In this document: positions 12,786-23,583 of the stretch, one piece after another
How positions within the stretch are numbered: the stretch's first letter is position 1
Layout: every line of letters begins with the position of its first letter
Assembly: GCA_020744225.1 (NCBI GenBank)
Contig: JAGMWG010000004.1
Span: forward strand, 310,001-374,000
DNA: 64,000 bases
From: Paraphoma chrysanthemicola
Taxonomy: Eukaryota; Ascomycota; Dothideomycetes; Pleosporales; Phaeosphaeriaceae
Direction of reading: 5' to 3'
Made by a program: the position numbers and the translations under genes
The notes under the pieces: model-generated
Databases searched by the model: none
Told to the model about the DNA's origin: nothing
The model's input: only the letters and a program-made list of their open reading frames with translations

Positions 12786-14160
12786 GGCTTTGGATGAAGG
12801 ACTTGTCTCGGATTTGATTGATGATGGATGGAGGGCGATGGGGAAGAATTAGTATACTACGGGGCTGTTTTGTTTGGGAATGAGGTTAATAGTCAAGTAA
12901 TGGCGGTAATGGACGATAATTGACTAGACTATAATGGAGAAGAAGGTGATGTTGGGTGCGCATTGTGTCTCTTGTGCTCTATTCAACCACCACGTAAGGA
13001 GGATACTCTCATCACTGAGTCGACCGTGAGTCTGCTAATAATCGTTCAGTTTGCAATCATCACGCGTGCAAAATACACTCACCACCACTCAACTGAGAGC
13101 TTGCTTGTGAACATACGGTAGTCAAACATGATGCAACCAACGTAATCTCATCCTAGTCGATTGTGGTCTTACACATTCCCGTAGATCTTTGACGACTGCA
13201 TCTGCGTGAAGTCGGAAACAGGAAACATCCGGACCACAAGCGCTAACCTAACCTGCATGCGGCACGGTATTCCTCGCATCCACAGCTTCGAGTCTACCCG
13301 ACATCTAGCATCCTGGCTAGATCCCGCATCTAGCTCTTTACAGCTTTCATTCCCTTGGCTAGCATCGACGGCGTTTCTACTTACTTAGCCGTCGTCCTTT
13401 AAGCGTGACCCATGAGGTCGGGTTCGGCTGGAGCATCGGACAAAGACTCCAACCCAATACTAGGGGAAACTGTGGAGACACGCCCCTCGATCGTTGTTTC
13501 CGGCTGCGAGTCTGCCGAATCCGAGCCCGAATTCCATGATGACAGGTTGTTTCCGCCGGTTGTATGCACACTCGGCGCTCCTATGGCAGCTCTCATATAC
13601 ACTGCGTGGGGGCACAATTTCCGATGCAGCAATGTAGCCGAGCACCATGTCGAGCACCATGTCGAGCACCGATGCTCGCAGGGCACATGGCAGAACGTGC
13701 ATGTCGCTGAAACGAGGGTATAGGGCCACGTGGTTCTGCAAAACCTTTGAGCCTTATCGGAAGGTGCTCCGAACCTGGGTCGCATCGTGGCATCATCGAT
13801 CTGCCATTGCGCAACGACCGACCGCTTCCATGTCTCGTTGCACGGATTTCCGGGCGACCACTCAGGACGATTTCCGGGGTCTTTGTGCTGATCGTGCCCC
13901 GGATTTCGGTGCGGAGCAACGGACTTTCATGTCATGCTAATTCGCTGGCGTGCCAGACATTGAAAAGACACCACCACTAATCCCAAGACTCTACACATGC
14001 CGAGCCCGCACCGAACTACCGCATCCGGTACCAAGCACTCGGTAGGCATGTTGCATTCCATACTAGCATTCCAACTAATCCTCTCGCGTGACTTTCTTTC
14101 CAGCTCGCGGTACTCGCTCAAATTCCATATGCACTGTCGATCCGAATCTCGGTTCGACAT
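12786..14160. other. Convergent intergenic region
   Basis: Lies between the 3' ends of the MARVEL-like gene and ACR3. Several short overlapping frames occur between 13.2 and 14.0 kb on both strands but none is convincing. A short tandem repeat lies at 13641-13670. Confidence 0.5.
13641..13670. repeat. 12-bp tandem repeat, 2.5 copies
   Basis: The unit AGCACCATGTCG occurs twice perfectly and is followed by a half copy. It lies in a non-coding stretch; no function is evident. Confidence 0.7.
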
Positions 14161-15438
14161 TCAGACCCACTGCCACCGCTTCCTGAACCACTTCAAGACA
14201 TATACCAAAGCTACCAACACGGGCACCTCGACAAGCGGGCCCACCGTACTGGCTAATGCCTGTCCGCTCCCCGCACCATACACGGCCACCACGACGGCAA
14301 TGGCAAGCTCGAAATTGTTGCTCGCGGCGGTGAAGCTCTGTGTGCAGCTAACGCGATAGTTGAACCCCATCTTGTAACAGAACCAAACCGTGCATGTGAA
14401 TATGACGAAAAAGTAAACCAGTAGCGGCGCACATACGCGCAGCACGTCGGTGATCTGCCGAACTACGTGCGCGCCCTGACTCGCGAACAGTACTATGATA
14501 GTATAGAGGAGTCCGATGAGCGAAAATGGCGCGATGTAGCGTATAAAGCGTCGCTGGTAAGTTTGCTCGCCTAGGAGACTTCGCAACGCCAGACGCGTTA
14601 GGACTGCTGCTCCGAGCGGGATTCCCAAGAAGACGCCTACGCTCTGCGCCACGCCTTGATATGACACGTTGGTCTTGTCTCCGTGGCTGACGATCTGGAT
14701 GTAGAAGACGGCGAACGGGGCGAACAGGACGATCTGCAGTATCGAGTTGAATGCAACGAGCACGGCGCAGTAGTCACCATCGCCACCCGCGAGGTCCGTC
14801 CAGATGAGTACCATGGCAATGCACCGCGCGATACCGACAAAGATAAGTCCCTCGCGCAGATCTTGTCGGTCGGGCAAGAACGCCCATGCTAAGCCGACCA
14901 TGAAGAGCGGCGCAATGATCCAGTTGAGTACAAACGATACGGCGATTTGGATCCAGAGGTCCTTGGAGCGGAGGAGGAGGTGGAGTGTTTCGTAGCGCAC
15001 TTTGCATAGAATCGGGTACATCATGACTAGGAGGCCAATTGCTGTGACACATTGTTAGACCTACAATTGTGGTACTGTATGGGTGACACAAGTGACTTAC
15101 CGATTGGTATGCTAACGCCGACGAATTCGCCTTTTTGTAAGGCTGGGCCAACGGAATCGACGGTGTTGCCTAGAGCAATGCCGACGCCCATTGCGATAAG
15201 AATCCATACTACGAGGAAGCGGTCGAGGAAGGAGAGACCTTTGAGTGGAGGGAGGTCTTTCGATGCATCGTGGTGGTCTATGTCTTGATGTCAGATCCAG
15301 ATCCGGAAGACTATGCATCGAGGTACAGAAATGCAACTCACCTATTGCAGGAGTTTCAGCTACAGTCCCTCGTTCCACATCATCTCTCCTCCTACTTTCT
15401 TTTTCGTTCTCAATTGCGCCGCGTTCTACAGTGTCCAT
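14161..15438 (-). CDS. ACR3: ACR3-type arsenite efflux transporter
   Basis: Three exons on the minus strand, 15438-15342, 15277-15101 and 15041-14161, join in phase to 384 aa. The product is a ten-TM member of the bile acid:sodium symporter superfamily. Visible hallmarks of the arsenite branch are LPPLKGLSFLDRFLVVWILI near the N-terminus, ARCIAMVLIWTDLAGGD with the conserved cysteine essential for arsenite transport in studied ACR3 proteins, and NNFELAIAVVVAVYG with its conserved glutamate in a late TM segment. It exports As(OH)3 (as arsenite) across the plasma membrane. A short acidic/basic N-terminal tail of about 40 residues precedes TM1, as usual in fungi. No arsenate reductase or arsenic-methylating gene is adjacent. 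Both introns have GTGAGT/GTAAGT donors. Confidence 0.93.
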
Positions 15439-16165
15439 CTTGGGTAGCCTTGGATAATGATATTTGGATGCTGTAGTCTTCTGTTGAAGTTCGACGTGTG
15501 GCTAGTTTTGTATCGTTGGGGCGAATGCCTGTGAGCCAATCACAGCGAGGTAGTGACACACTTTGGCCAAGACGCTTGGACGGCAAGAAGTTTGCGTATA
15601 GAGATGATCTGCGCATCGTCAGTATATCAATGACTCCGCATAAACCTCAGGCACATGGGATTTGTAGATAAATCTGCGGTGTGTTGTCGTCCTTTAATCG
15701 AGAGGTGATGTTGTTACGAAAGGTACATTCCCTTAGACATCATGTTTTGGTATCACACATTGAAGACGAAGAACTGTTGCTTGAAGTTGGTTATCATATT
15801 GGTACATCTACTTTGATTTCTTCGATACACCTACTTCCTTAGCTGGAATCCACAAGAACTTCCACGAAAAGATCTACCCAGGTATTGATGCCTCAGTCAT
15901 GAGTGAGATATTTCTTAAGCGTCGTTCTTCTCATCTTGCAACAGTCTTCTTGAAGTGGAAAGCTCACGAGCCAAGAGTCTGTAATTGAGCGTGCTTCCCA
16001 GCAAGTGCTCATCCCGCTGTGTTGTTCGATATGTCACCGCTTCCAGAAAGAGGTTGTCGTCGTCAAGCCTACTCTAGGCCTTTGGTGTCAAATCCTCCGA
16101 AAGAAAATTTGTAATAGTCGTGACTTTCCTTCACTTTGATTCCTAGTCTTCCCAATATTCCCCAC

Positions 16166-16522
16166 TCATGATTCACCAAAGCAGTGTACACTGAATCTCC
16201 TCTTCCTCTGTGCGGTCATTTTCCAGCTCGCAATCGTTGCCTCCCTGCACAACGGTCCACCGTCCTGCTCATCATCGAACAAGACGTACTCGTCATCGAC
16301 AATACAGTTACACTTGCGGTCGGCAATGGTGGTGTTGTTCAAGTTGTATGGCGATGTTGCTGTACATTGTTGGCATGATGTTGGTGCAAACATGTGTGTG
16401 AGAAAGCTTGTGAGAAACTCGGAGAGTTGGTGGCGGTCGGCGAAGTGTGTGTTGTGGGAGGAGGTGGAAGAGTTGGAGTTGCGGCGGGTGGACTGAGGTC
16501 GGGATTCGGATCGAGCGAACAT
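16166..16522 (-). CDS. Possible small hypothetical protein
   Basis: A 118-codon single-exon frame. The predicted protein starts with a Ser/Arg/Asn-rich segment, has a short hydrophobic HQLSEFLTSFLTHMFAP stretch, several cysteines including SCQQC and KCNC, an acidic DDEYVLFDDEQD segment and a basic end. The ATG sits in a reasonable context (ACACCATG). I recognise no family. It could be a real small protein or chance; nothing overlaps it that would explain it as a shadow. Confidence 0.3.
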   Translation of the reverse strand: MFARSESRPQSTRRNSNSSTSSHNTHFADRHQLSEFLTSFLTHMFAPTSCQQCTATSPYNLNNTTIADRKCNCIVDDEYVLFDDEQDGGPLCREATIASWKMTAQRKRRFSVHCFGES

Positions 16523-17207
16523 GGTGTTACGAGTTGGTGGATTTGAGAGCTTTGATAATTATGGTGATGTTGTTGTGATTTGAGCTCCCTAGTATTGTAG
16601 TCGCGATATCGATAGTATGTTGAAGTGCTGACAAGTGTTCGAGAAGCCGTCACTTCTAAGATGTAAGTGTCAATGACAGTTGTGTAAAGGTGTTAGAATA
16701 CTGTAGTGATACTGAACCTCTACGGGGTGAATTACGAGTCTATAAGACATTCCAGAGCTGCATTGCGCCAAAGTGGTGCGGTCGCACCTACTCCTTTGTG
16801 GAGTGATCCATTACCAGCCTCGTACCGGCAGAACAATCAACCAATACACTCGGCACACGCCAAGATCCCCAGATTTGCACGCGAACCCACAAACATGGGC
16901 CGACATAATTGCAACAGTGCACCAGGTGATGTGTCGAGACTTACGGCACGTCTCCAATATGGGGAGACGCATGGCGTGACACTTCCCGGTGAACCCCGAT
17001 CTCGCCACCGACCCCTGCGCAAATCCCCGGACCGCCCCGACACACACGAACACAAGCCACATTCACGTGTGATACGTCAAGGGTAACGGAACGGACGCGA
17101 ATCTTCGCGCTCTTGAGATCCTCGCTCAGCCTAGTCAGGATGACTACTAGCATTTTCCAGTCTCTCCACTACACCACCACAATGTGTGCAAATAGGACGC
17201 GGCAACG

Positions 17208-17214
17208 TATATAA
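17208..17214 (+). promoter_or_regulatory. TATA box of the tandem-repeat protein gene
   Basis: TATATAA lies 135 bp upstream of the ATG at 17343 and is followed by an AC-rich, G-poor leader typical of a strongly expressed fungal transcript. Position and composition fit a core promoter; this is inference from sequence only. Confidence 0.45.
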
Positions 17215-17342
17215 CATACTATCTTGCCGCACGACCCAGACTCATCATCAGCATCCACAAACACTTCGATATAAGCAACCAAGTAAAGTAAAGCACACAA
17301 GCTTTCATCACCACCAACACAACAACACACATCAACCATTAA

Positions 17343-17821
17343 ATGGTCGTCTACGATCCATACACCGCACAACTCTCATCAACAACCCCAACCACCAAAT
17401 CTACAATGCCAACCCAACAAACAACCGAACCCCTCCACCCAACCACCACCGACGAAGCTGCCTACGAGCGCGAAAAAGCATCCATCACATCCTACGAACA
17501 AGGCTGGGACCGCTGGGACGGCCCCGTCTGGCCCATTGGAACAGTGCAATGCCGCTTCCAAGAAGACAACCACATCCAAAAAGAACTTGCGCGCGAGGAG
17601 GCGGCGATACAATCATATGAAGAAGGGTGGGATCGTTGGGATGGGCCGGTGTGGCCCGTAGGCACGGTGCAGTGTCATATGCGTAAGTGTACCTGAGCTT
17701 GTGGTTTGCGGTGTGAATGAGTGCTAATTTGTGAGTAGAAGAAGATGGATTTCATAGCGAGAGCGATTCGGAGCAGTCGGTCCCTGCGGAGGAGGAGGGG
17801 AAGAAGGGTGGGAAGTTGTAG
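17343..17821 (+). CDS. Small protein with two tandem tryptophan-rich repeats
   Basis: Two exons, 17343-17682 and 17739-17821, join in phase (GTAAGT donor, TGCTAAT branch, GTAG acceptor) to 140 aa. After a Thr/Pro-rich N-terminus the protein carries two copies of a roughly 41-residue unit, with cores at residues 50-70 and 91-111 that both read SYE-x-GWDRWDGPVWP-x-GTVQC and are each followed by a QED-type segment. The C-terminus is acidic then lysine-rich. There is no signal peptide or TM segment, so it is probably cytosolic or nuclear. The two copies differ at almost every synonymous position yet keep the amino acids, so the motif is under strong selection. I do not recognise the motif. An alternative start is the ATG at 17406. 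Confidence 0.75.
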
Positions 17822-18637
17822 AGGGTAGAGGTTCGAGGGCTAGAAAGTGTATAATGTGTATATGGAGTCTTACGATTGCATGAATGGGTAAAATTGGGTG
17901 GAGCTTTGGCGTGCATTGGGCATACATGGCGCGGATGGGAGTTCTGGCTTGAACGGTCATGGATATTCGACTGGATATATCGGCATAATAACAAGAAAAA
18001 TTCCACCTCAGTCGTACCCAGCACCTCTTTCTTGTCTTTTGAATATTTGTGAATGACGAAGAGAAGAAGCACTTTGTGACTATTGGGAAAATCACTTTGC
18101 GGCCTGAAATCTATACAAAAGCAATGGACGCATGGCGGCAGTCCAGACATGTCAGATCTGTCGAGCAGACCTTCACCAAGCACGAGCACGGTGCAGCAAT
18201 GATATCAATGGCGAGATCAATTGGAGCGAAAGTAGTGCTGAGTGTAATTGAGAGGGATTGCATTGTAGCAAGGAACGAAAGAAGCCTCCTAGGGCAGTAC
18301 AAAATCATATAACGCCTGTGAGTGCCGCTACCTCGGTAGTACCCACTGTCCAAACGCCTTGTATTAGACCAGCCGGGTCATGCTGCATGATAGACAAGGT
18401 GTGCGTCATCCCAGATCCCGAGAGCTTGCTGAAACCAAGCTATGCACCCATACGTCAATAGCATGATTGATGCTCGGCATGCCAGCTCCTAAAATCTTGG
18501 CCTGGACTTTATTCCGCGACTCCCAAACGCCGTAGAAATGCTCGTATCGTCGTGTACACTTGATTTCACTCAACCAATGCAATAAAATCCTTTTGTATGT
18601 CGATAACAGGACTGAATATGAATGTGGTATGCCTTCA
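17822..18637. other. Convergent intergenic region
   Basis: Spacer between the 3' ends of the repeat protein gene and the bHLH gene. An 87-codon frame at 18049-18312 (+) has no family resemblance and is not annotated. Confidence 0.5.
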
Positions 18638-20035
18638 TCACTGCTTGGCTTGGTTGATCTTTAGATCCATGACGTACTGCATCAAGCTGCAGTCATCGCA
18701 CTTAACCAGTGCCTGGAGGGCCTTGATTCGCGCCCGTAGGAGCTGGTTCTCGTCTGCAAGTTGCTTCTTGTCCTTCTCTTGCTGCTTGATGTATGCAGTG
18801 GCGGAAGCAAGGATAACAGCTTTGCTAGGCTTGGACGGTGTAGGGAGGTCTTCGATGTCTGCTCCGTCATAATTTGCTCCATTCTGCTGGAGAGAAGGTA
18901 CGACGCGCCGAAGAGAGTCGAGTTGGGTGTTCAGAGACTCGCGATACTTGCGCTCGACTTGGTTATGTGGAAGCCTTCGACGAGACTTGGGCTTCTGATC
19001 TTCGGCTTGCTGAGGCGACTCCTTAGGAGGCGAGTCATCGGTAGTCTCGCTCTTCATTCGTTGCCTGTTATCGCTGGGACTTTCTGTTGTGTCCTGGCTA
19101 TGGCTCTGTCGACCAGATGGCTCATTCATCGAGGTGGAGCTTTCTGATCTCTTCTTCGGCCGAGGTTGAATTTCTACGATACCATCCGCAGCGGTTACTT
19201 CTCGAGGCTCGGTAAGTAAGTCGTTGATGATGGGCAGAGCGTCGTCGTTGGCGAACAGGAAGGGCGCGCAGCCTCCGCCACAAGTCGAAGGATTGGGTGG
19301 TGGGCCTTGTTGATCGTGGTTTGGGCAGAGCGGTGATGTCCAGCAGGCAGATAGGATGTCGGGGTTGTTCTTGGTTCTCTTGGATGTTGTGTTGTGGGTC
19401 GTTTGACTTCTATTTGGGGAGGCTTTGGTCGACACACCTTTGGGTCCGTCGGGGAAGGTGAGGTCCTCAACAAATCCAGCCTCGAGGTTGTTAGGGAACA
19501 TAGACTCATAGATAGGGTTTGATAGGGTTTTAGCGCGCTGCACGGCTTGTCTTTGCGCAGCCGTCATCTGGGGCAATTGGTTGATCTCCGCCAAAAGGGC
19601 CGCAGGGTTCTGGGGCGACAAGCTGACAGCCGATGCAGGCTCGGGAGAGGATTCTGTTGTTGACGCGCCACCGCCAGCGATGTTGCCGAATGGTTGGAGG
19701 ACCTCGAGGTCGCTCAGGAAGTAGTCGTTCGATATGAAGACAGAGTCGTCGAAGTATGGATCGACCGAGGTACCGTTGACCAGGGAGTCGAAGTTGGTGA
19801 CGTTTTCAGGCGTAGACCCTGGAGTGTTGGTCGTGGTAGACTTGGGCATCTCAAAAGTGGGAGTGTCAGTTGGCAGTGTTGTGAGATCGGACCATTGATC
19901 GTTCGTTATGTCGAGGCTCTCGTTATTGAGGAATGCATCCCAATTGAGCGCCATGATGACTGTTGGTCGGGTGGGTTGTTGCATGAAAGATCTCACGCGT
20001 TGATCAGGAGATACAAACGCAGAAGGCCTGAACAC
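18638..20035 (-). CDS. SREBP-like bHLH-leucine zipper transcription factor
   Basis: A single uninterrupted frame of 465 codons; the more natural start may be the ATG at 19954, which opens MALNWDAFLNNESLDITND. The N-terminal half is acidic and Ser/Thr/Pro-rich, fitting an activation domain. A basic helix-loop-helix begins near residue 352: the basic region PHNQVERKYRESLN has Tyr at the place that is Arg in most bHLH proteins, the signature of the SREBP class. The loop is expanded by about 20 residues. Helix 2 (SKAVILASATAYIKQ) runs into a leucine zipper ending near residue 440. No TM segments follow, so it is not a membrane-tethered SREBP but resembles the soluble SrbB-type factors that act with SREBP in hypoxia and sterol control (inference). 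Nuclear. Confidence 0.82.
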   Translation of the reverse strand: MFRPSAFVSPDQRVRSFMQQPTRPTVIMALNWDAFLNNESLDITNDQWSDLTTLPTDTPTFEMPKSTTTNTPGSTPENVTNFDSLVNGTSVDPYFDDSVFISNDYFLSDLEVLQPFGNIAGGGASTTESSPEPASAVSLSPQNPAALLAEINQLPQMTAAQRQAVQRAKTLSNPIYESMFPNNLEAGFVEDLTFPDGPKGVSTKASPNRSQTTHNTTSKRTKNNPDILSACWTSPLCPNHDQQGPPPNPSTCGGGCAPFLFANDDALPIINDLLTEPREVTAADGIVEIQPRPKKRSESSTSMNEPSGRQSHSQDTTESPSDNRQRMKSETTDDSPPKESPQQAEDQKPKSRRRLPHNQVERKYRESLNTQLDSLRRVVPSLQQNGANYDGADIEDLPTPSKPSKAVILASATAYIKQQEKDKKQLADENQLLRARIKALQALVKCDDCSLMQYVMDLKINQAKQ

Positions 20036-21469
20036 GTGCGCGGGCCACGTATCAGGTGAGACTAAGCGCTGAAAACAGGAGCCGAAGAACAGGCCGGGTG
20101 CAAAGGATATAAGCTCGGTGATCCTGTCAGTTTCCCTCAGAATTTAGGCGCGTCCAGGTTCGCTCAAGAGTGAAGTCGACGAGGAAGACGACCAAGTGCT
20201 TTCGAAGAATATGGGTGTACTTGGCTCGAGCCGCTGATGCTTATGAGGATGAGTAAGGCACACAAAGTTAGTGTGCAGGTACGACGAAACTGCTTCCGTA
20301 GCTTTGGGAAGTCGGTTTCGCACGGGTTTGAGCGTTCGGCAGATCAGGACGTGAACATGCAGGTTTGGCGCTGGCGGTTGCAGGCGCAAAGGATATGTTG
20401 ACACGCTGGAAGGCTCTGTCGCGGATATCTCGGTGCGGTACTGAAGCGCTCGTTGTGCAAAGCCAGCGTTCCGGCAGGGTCCAGAAGGACATCACACCAC
20501 CAGAGGTGGCGTGACAATCCGGATGGGAGACCCACCATTTCTCTTCTCGGGTGCTGCGTCCCTTGGCAGTGGGGCGCCTCATTCTTCTCGATTTCATCAA
20601 AGAAGGCCTCGGCTGTCACCTGCGGCGATCATGCTCTTGATTGATGTTTTCCATCGACGATGCATGGCAATCGCTTGCGAGAACGTGTCCAGGACGTGAG
20701 GCACGTTGAGCGGGGCGGGTAGCACAAGCTCCCGTTAGCGGAGCTCGCCTCAGCTACCAATCACACCTCACCCCCACCCCGGCGACATGCTACTACTCTA
20801 CTCTCACGGCTGCACTGTCTCAACGAACCTGGATCATATCTATGCATCGTCCTCAGGTATATCTGATCGTATACGGATTAGTTCCGAAAGGTGGACGCCG
20901 AGGATGTGGCTTGCTAGTGACTTGTCTGTCCATCTATGCCACCATAAGGCCCGCTTTGGTAGGTAATGCCCCATCATGCTGTGTACAATTCCCACTAGCG
21001 AATGGTTTCGGTTCTATGAGCTGCACCTCACAGATCATAGCCATCATAATTCAAAGTCCGATGCGCGACGCAATGGAGGGATCCGCAGCTGCCGACTCGG
21101 CTCGCAATGTTCAACCAATCTCTATGAGCAAACACTGAATGTCAAGTGAAGCCGAAACCACAGCCATCGGGCTGTCATATCAGTATAACCATTTGGGAGG
21201 CTGCACAGGTAATGCGCACCAGAACCTGATGATATGCAATGCATTCGGTGCTGTCTAGGCAGAGCGTCCTGTCTTGTCTCTAGTTGCTGGACTGTTCGCC
21301 CTTCACCGACCGGTCCATCCGCTGTACTCTGCGGATTAGACTGCCTCACGAAGGCAGCTTGGGGCGGCTTCAGAGATTGGCCAGGGTATCAATGTCGACG
21401 TTCCTCCCTCTTCACCACCATGTTATCATGGGGCGAACCTTGTGTGTCATGATTGTGAGCGCTGTTGCA
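20036..21469. other. Intergenic region
   Basis: About 1.4 kb upstream of the bHLH gene and downstream of the RING gene. A pyrimidine-rich stretch near 20750-20830 and scattered CCAAT-type sequences (for example near 21113) may be regulatory. No gene supported. Confidence 0.5.
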
Positions 21470-22068
21470 TCAAACCATAAATGCAGCAGGTATCGGAGGT
21501 GCTGTGTTTAGCCTCTTCTTCGGGACCCGTTTTCCTGGAATGATCGTTCGATGGCACAGCGGGCAGAATTCGTTAAATCGGGCAAACCATTCGTCTAAAC
21601 AGCTGGCATGGAAGGCGTGCGAGCATCTTAGCCCGCGTATTTGCGCATCTTCGTCGAAATTATCGAGACATATTGCACTGCGTCCGCGTTAGTTCCTCCT
21701 TTGGCCTCCAGCCCACGCGCAAAAGACTTGCCATATTGGATCAGATGCGAGAAGTGACCTTGACCCTTCTTCCTTCTGTGATGCTAGCCAATCATGAAAG
21801 TGTTGCGATTTGATGATGGTGTTGATCTCTTCAAGCCGTTGGTTCATGCGCTGTTCCTTGACTATAGCAAAATCGTCGCGAGCTCGACCGTATCTTGGTA
21901 AGACGAAGGCGCTGTCAACCACATTAGTGCTGCCGCTGGTTCTTCATTGGTAACTCACGTCAAGAAGAGAATGAAGAGAATGAGCACAAAGACTGCAGGC
22001 ACGACCACCGCGATGGCTACCGTGCCGCCTTTTCCAGGGTCTCTGACCTCCGTCTCGTTGGCCGCCAT
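21470..22068 (-). CDS. Membrane-anchored RING-H2 finger protein (probable E3 ubiquitin ligase)
   Basis: Three exons on the minus strand, 22068-21959, 21911-21732 and 21677-21470, join in phase to 165 aa. A short N-terminus is followed by one TM segment (TVAIAVVVPAVFVLILFILF, about residues 17-36), a helical cytosolic linker (EQRMNQRLEEINTIIKS), then a RING-H2 finger near residues 96-140: CAIC, then CSHAFHASCLDEWF, then CPLC. All eight zinc ligands are present. Such proteins are E3 ligases of ER, Golgi or vacuolar membranes. The second intron is of the GC-AG type (GCAAGT donor, GGAACTAAC branch, GCAG): it is needed both to keep the frame and to supply the first zinc-binding cysteine, whose codon it splits. 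Without it the frame ends at a stop before the finger. Confidence 0.8.
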
Positions 22069-23583
22069 CAAGACGATCAATAATTATGTCGAATATTACT
22101 ACTTTGTCGCTATTTGTCAAGATGGCAGGACCTATTGAGTTCTCCGCGATTTCGCATGTGTCACAGTCGGATCCCCGAGAGCGACGTTCTGAGCGCCGTG
22201 CATGCGGTTGGTTTCGCAATGATCAGAGGATCGCATGCGGTGGCTTATTGGGACGTGTTGATGGGCTCAAAGTCGATTTCAGACCAAGTATGCGCACAGC
22301 GTGCGCATCGCTGCTCCGGCTTCTTATCTGCGAATAGAGTGAGGTGATGTGGACTCAGCCTCAGACGCACCAGGTCCTCATATGATCGCGACAACCGAAA
22401 CCAAGACTGCAGGTCATAGGTCCGAGGCTTGGCCGATTGCTGGCATGTTCCGCGACCTCTCAGCGTTCGCCATTTCGAGCCAAGAGGACAATTGTAAGTT
22501 TAGCCTTCCCGTGTTTAGGGTATTTGTTCTTGTGACGCGGGGTCGTAGAACTGGGCGCCCGGACAGCAGTCACTCGCAGGAAGAACGTCGGCCTTGTGGC
22601 GCCTTGCGTGACATGTCCCACAGCCTTGGAAAACAGCCCAGGACTTCTTGGTTGTACGGTGCGGGTTAGTCGTGTCCAAGTTATCGTGCAATGGTTTCGT
22701 GACGCGTGCGACACAACTGGCCTGGGGTAAAGGCGCTAGTGCGTGAGTGGGGCGGCGATCCGAAAGGAACGTGCATCTCCGCTTCTTCATCAAGCTTCAC
22801 ATGCCAGCTCAGGTTTTCCTCTTCCAATATGTTCAAATGCGTGCTTACTGACTCGTTAACCACGATACTGAAGTTCTTCTTTGAGATCACAAGTAGGCCG
22901 CCCTTACGACTCGTAACTTGCAACCTTCGACGTGCTTCTACTTGCTATTTGACCAAAGGTTTCGCTTACACTCGAACATTGCTCAGTATGATGGACCGTG
23001 ACATACCCAGACATCCGGAAGATCATCTCGCAAACCATGTTGCGCACTGCAGAAGGAGCGTCAAAAACCATGAGCATTTTGGATGCGCTGGGCTTAAGTG
23101 AGCTTGCGGGATACGGTTGGCAGCGTAGGAGCTTGCCATACGAAGCAGCGTCCCACACCATTGTCGTGTACTGCAGCAACTGTACAGACAATTTACTCAG
23201 AAGGCAACAGTCAATTGACAGCGCGTGGACCGTCAATTGTAAGGGAGGAAAATGCGACTTTGTCTATGCCCTGACTGGTTCTCACTCGCGCTCGGCACTG
23301 TCGTGTCCACTTCAAGACAACTCTCACTACAACACCCAGCAAGTACGCTACGATCGCAACCGTAGCACACGTCAATAGAGCACTGTTTACACACCCTATC
23401 CGAATTCAATTCGATCTTCTTGGCTGATCTCAGAATACTGTGTAGGGATCTTGTCGATTATATTCCAACAATTGCCACCAAAAGCCTATGTTCTGCTTTT
23501 CAAGTGTCGCCATACCTGGGATATAGTACGGGAGATTCAAGATTCGTTCAATATATTTACAGGTATTCTTTATCAGTCGAGAC
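22069..23583. other. Intergenic region
   Basis: About 1.5 kb between the start of the RING gene and the end of the AtuA-like gene. Short frames at 22349-22669 and 22998-23378 (+) show no family resemblance. Nothing else seen. Confidence 0.5.

Larger units (their letters stand above)
15439..17342. other. Intergenic region with one weak ORF
   Basis: About 1.9 kb. Apart from the 118-codon frame at 16166-16522 (listed separately) no coding signal is seen. The last 140 bases before 17343 look like a typical fungal promoter and CA-rich 5' leader. Confidence 0.5.

Noticed and set aside
13206..13980. Clustered short frames on both strands between MARVEL-like gene and ACR3
   Set aside because: Mutually overlapping and partly built on the 12-bp tandem repeat; no coding signal.
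22998..23378. A 126-codon plus frame between the RING and AtuA-like genes
   Set aside because: No family, no start context and no splice partners; likely chance.
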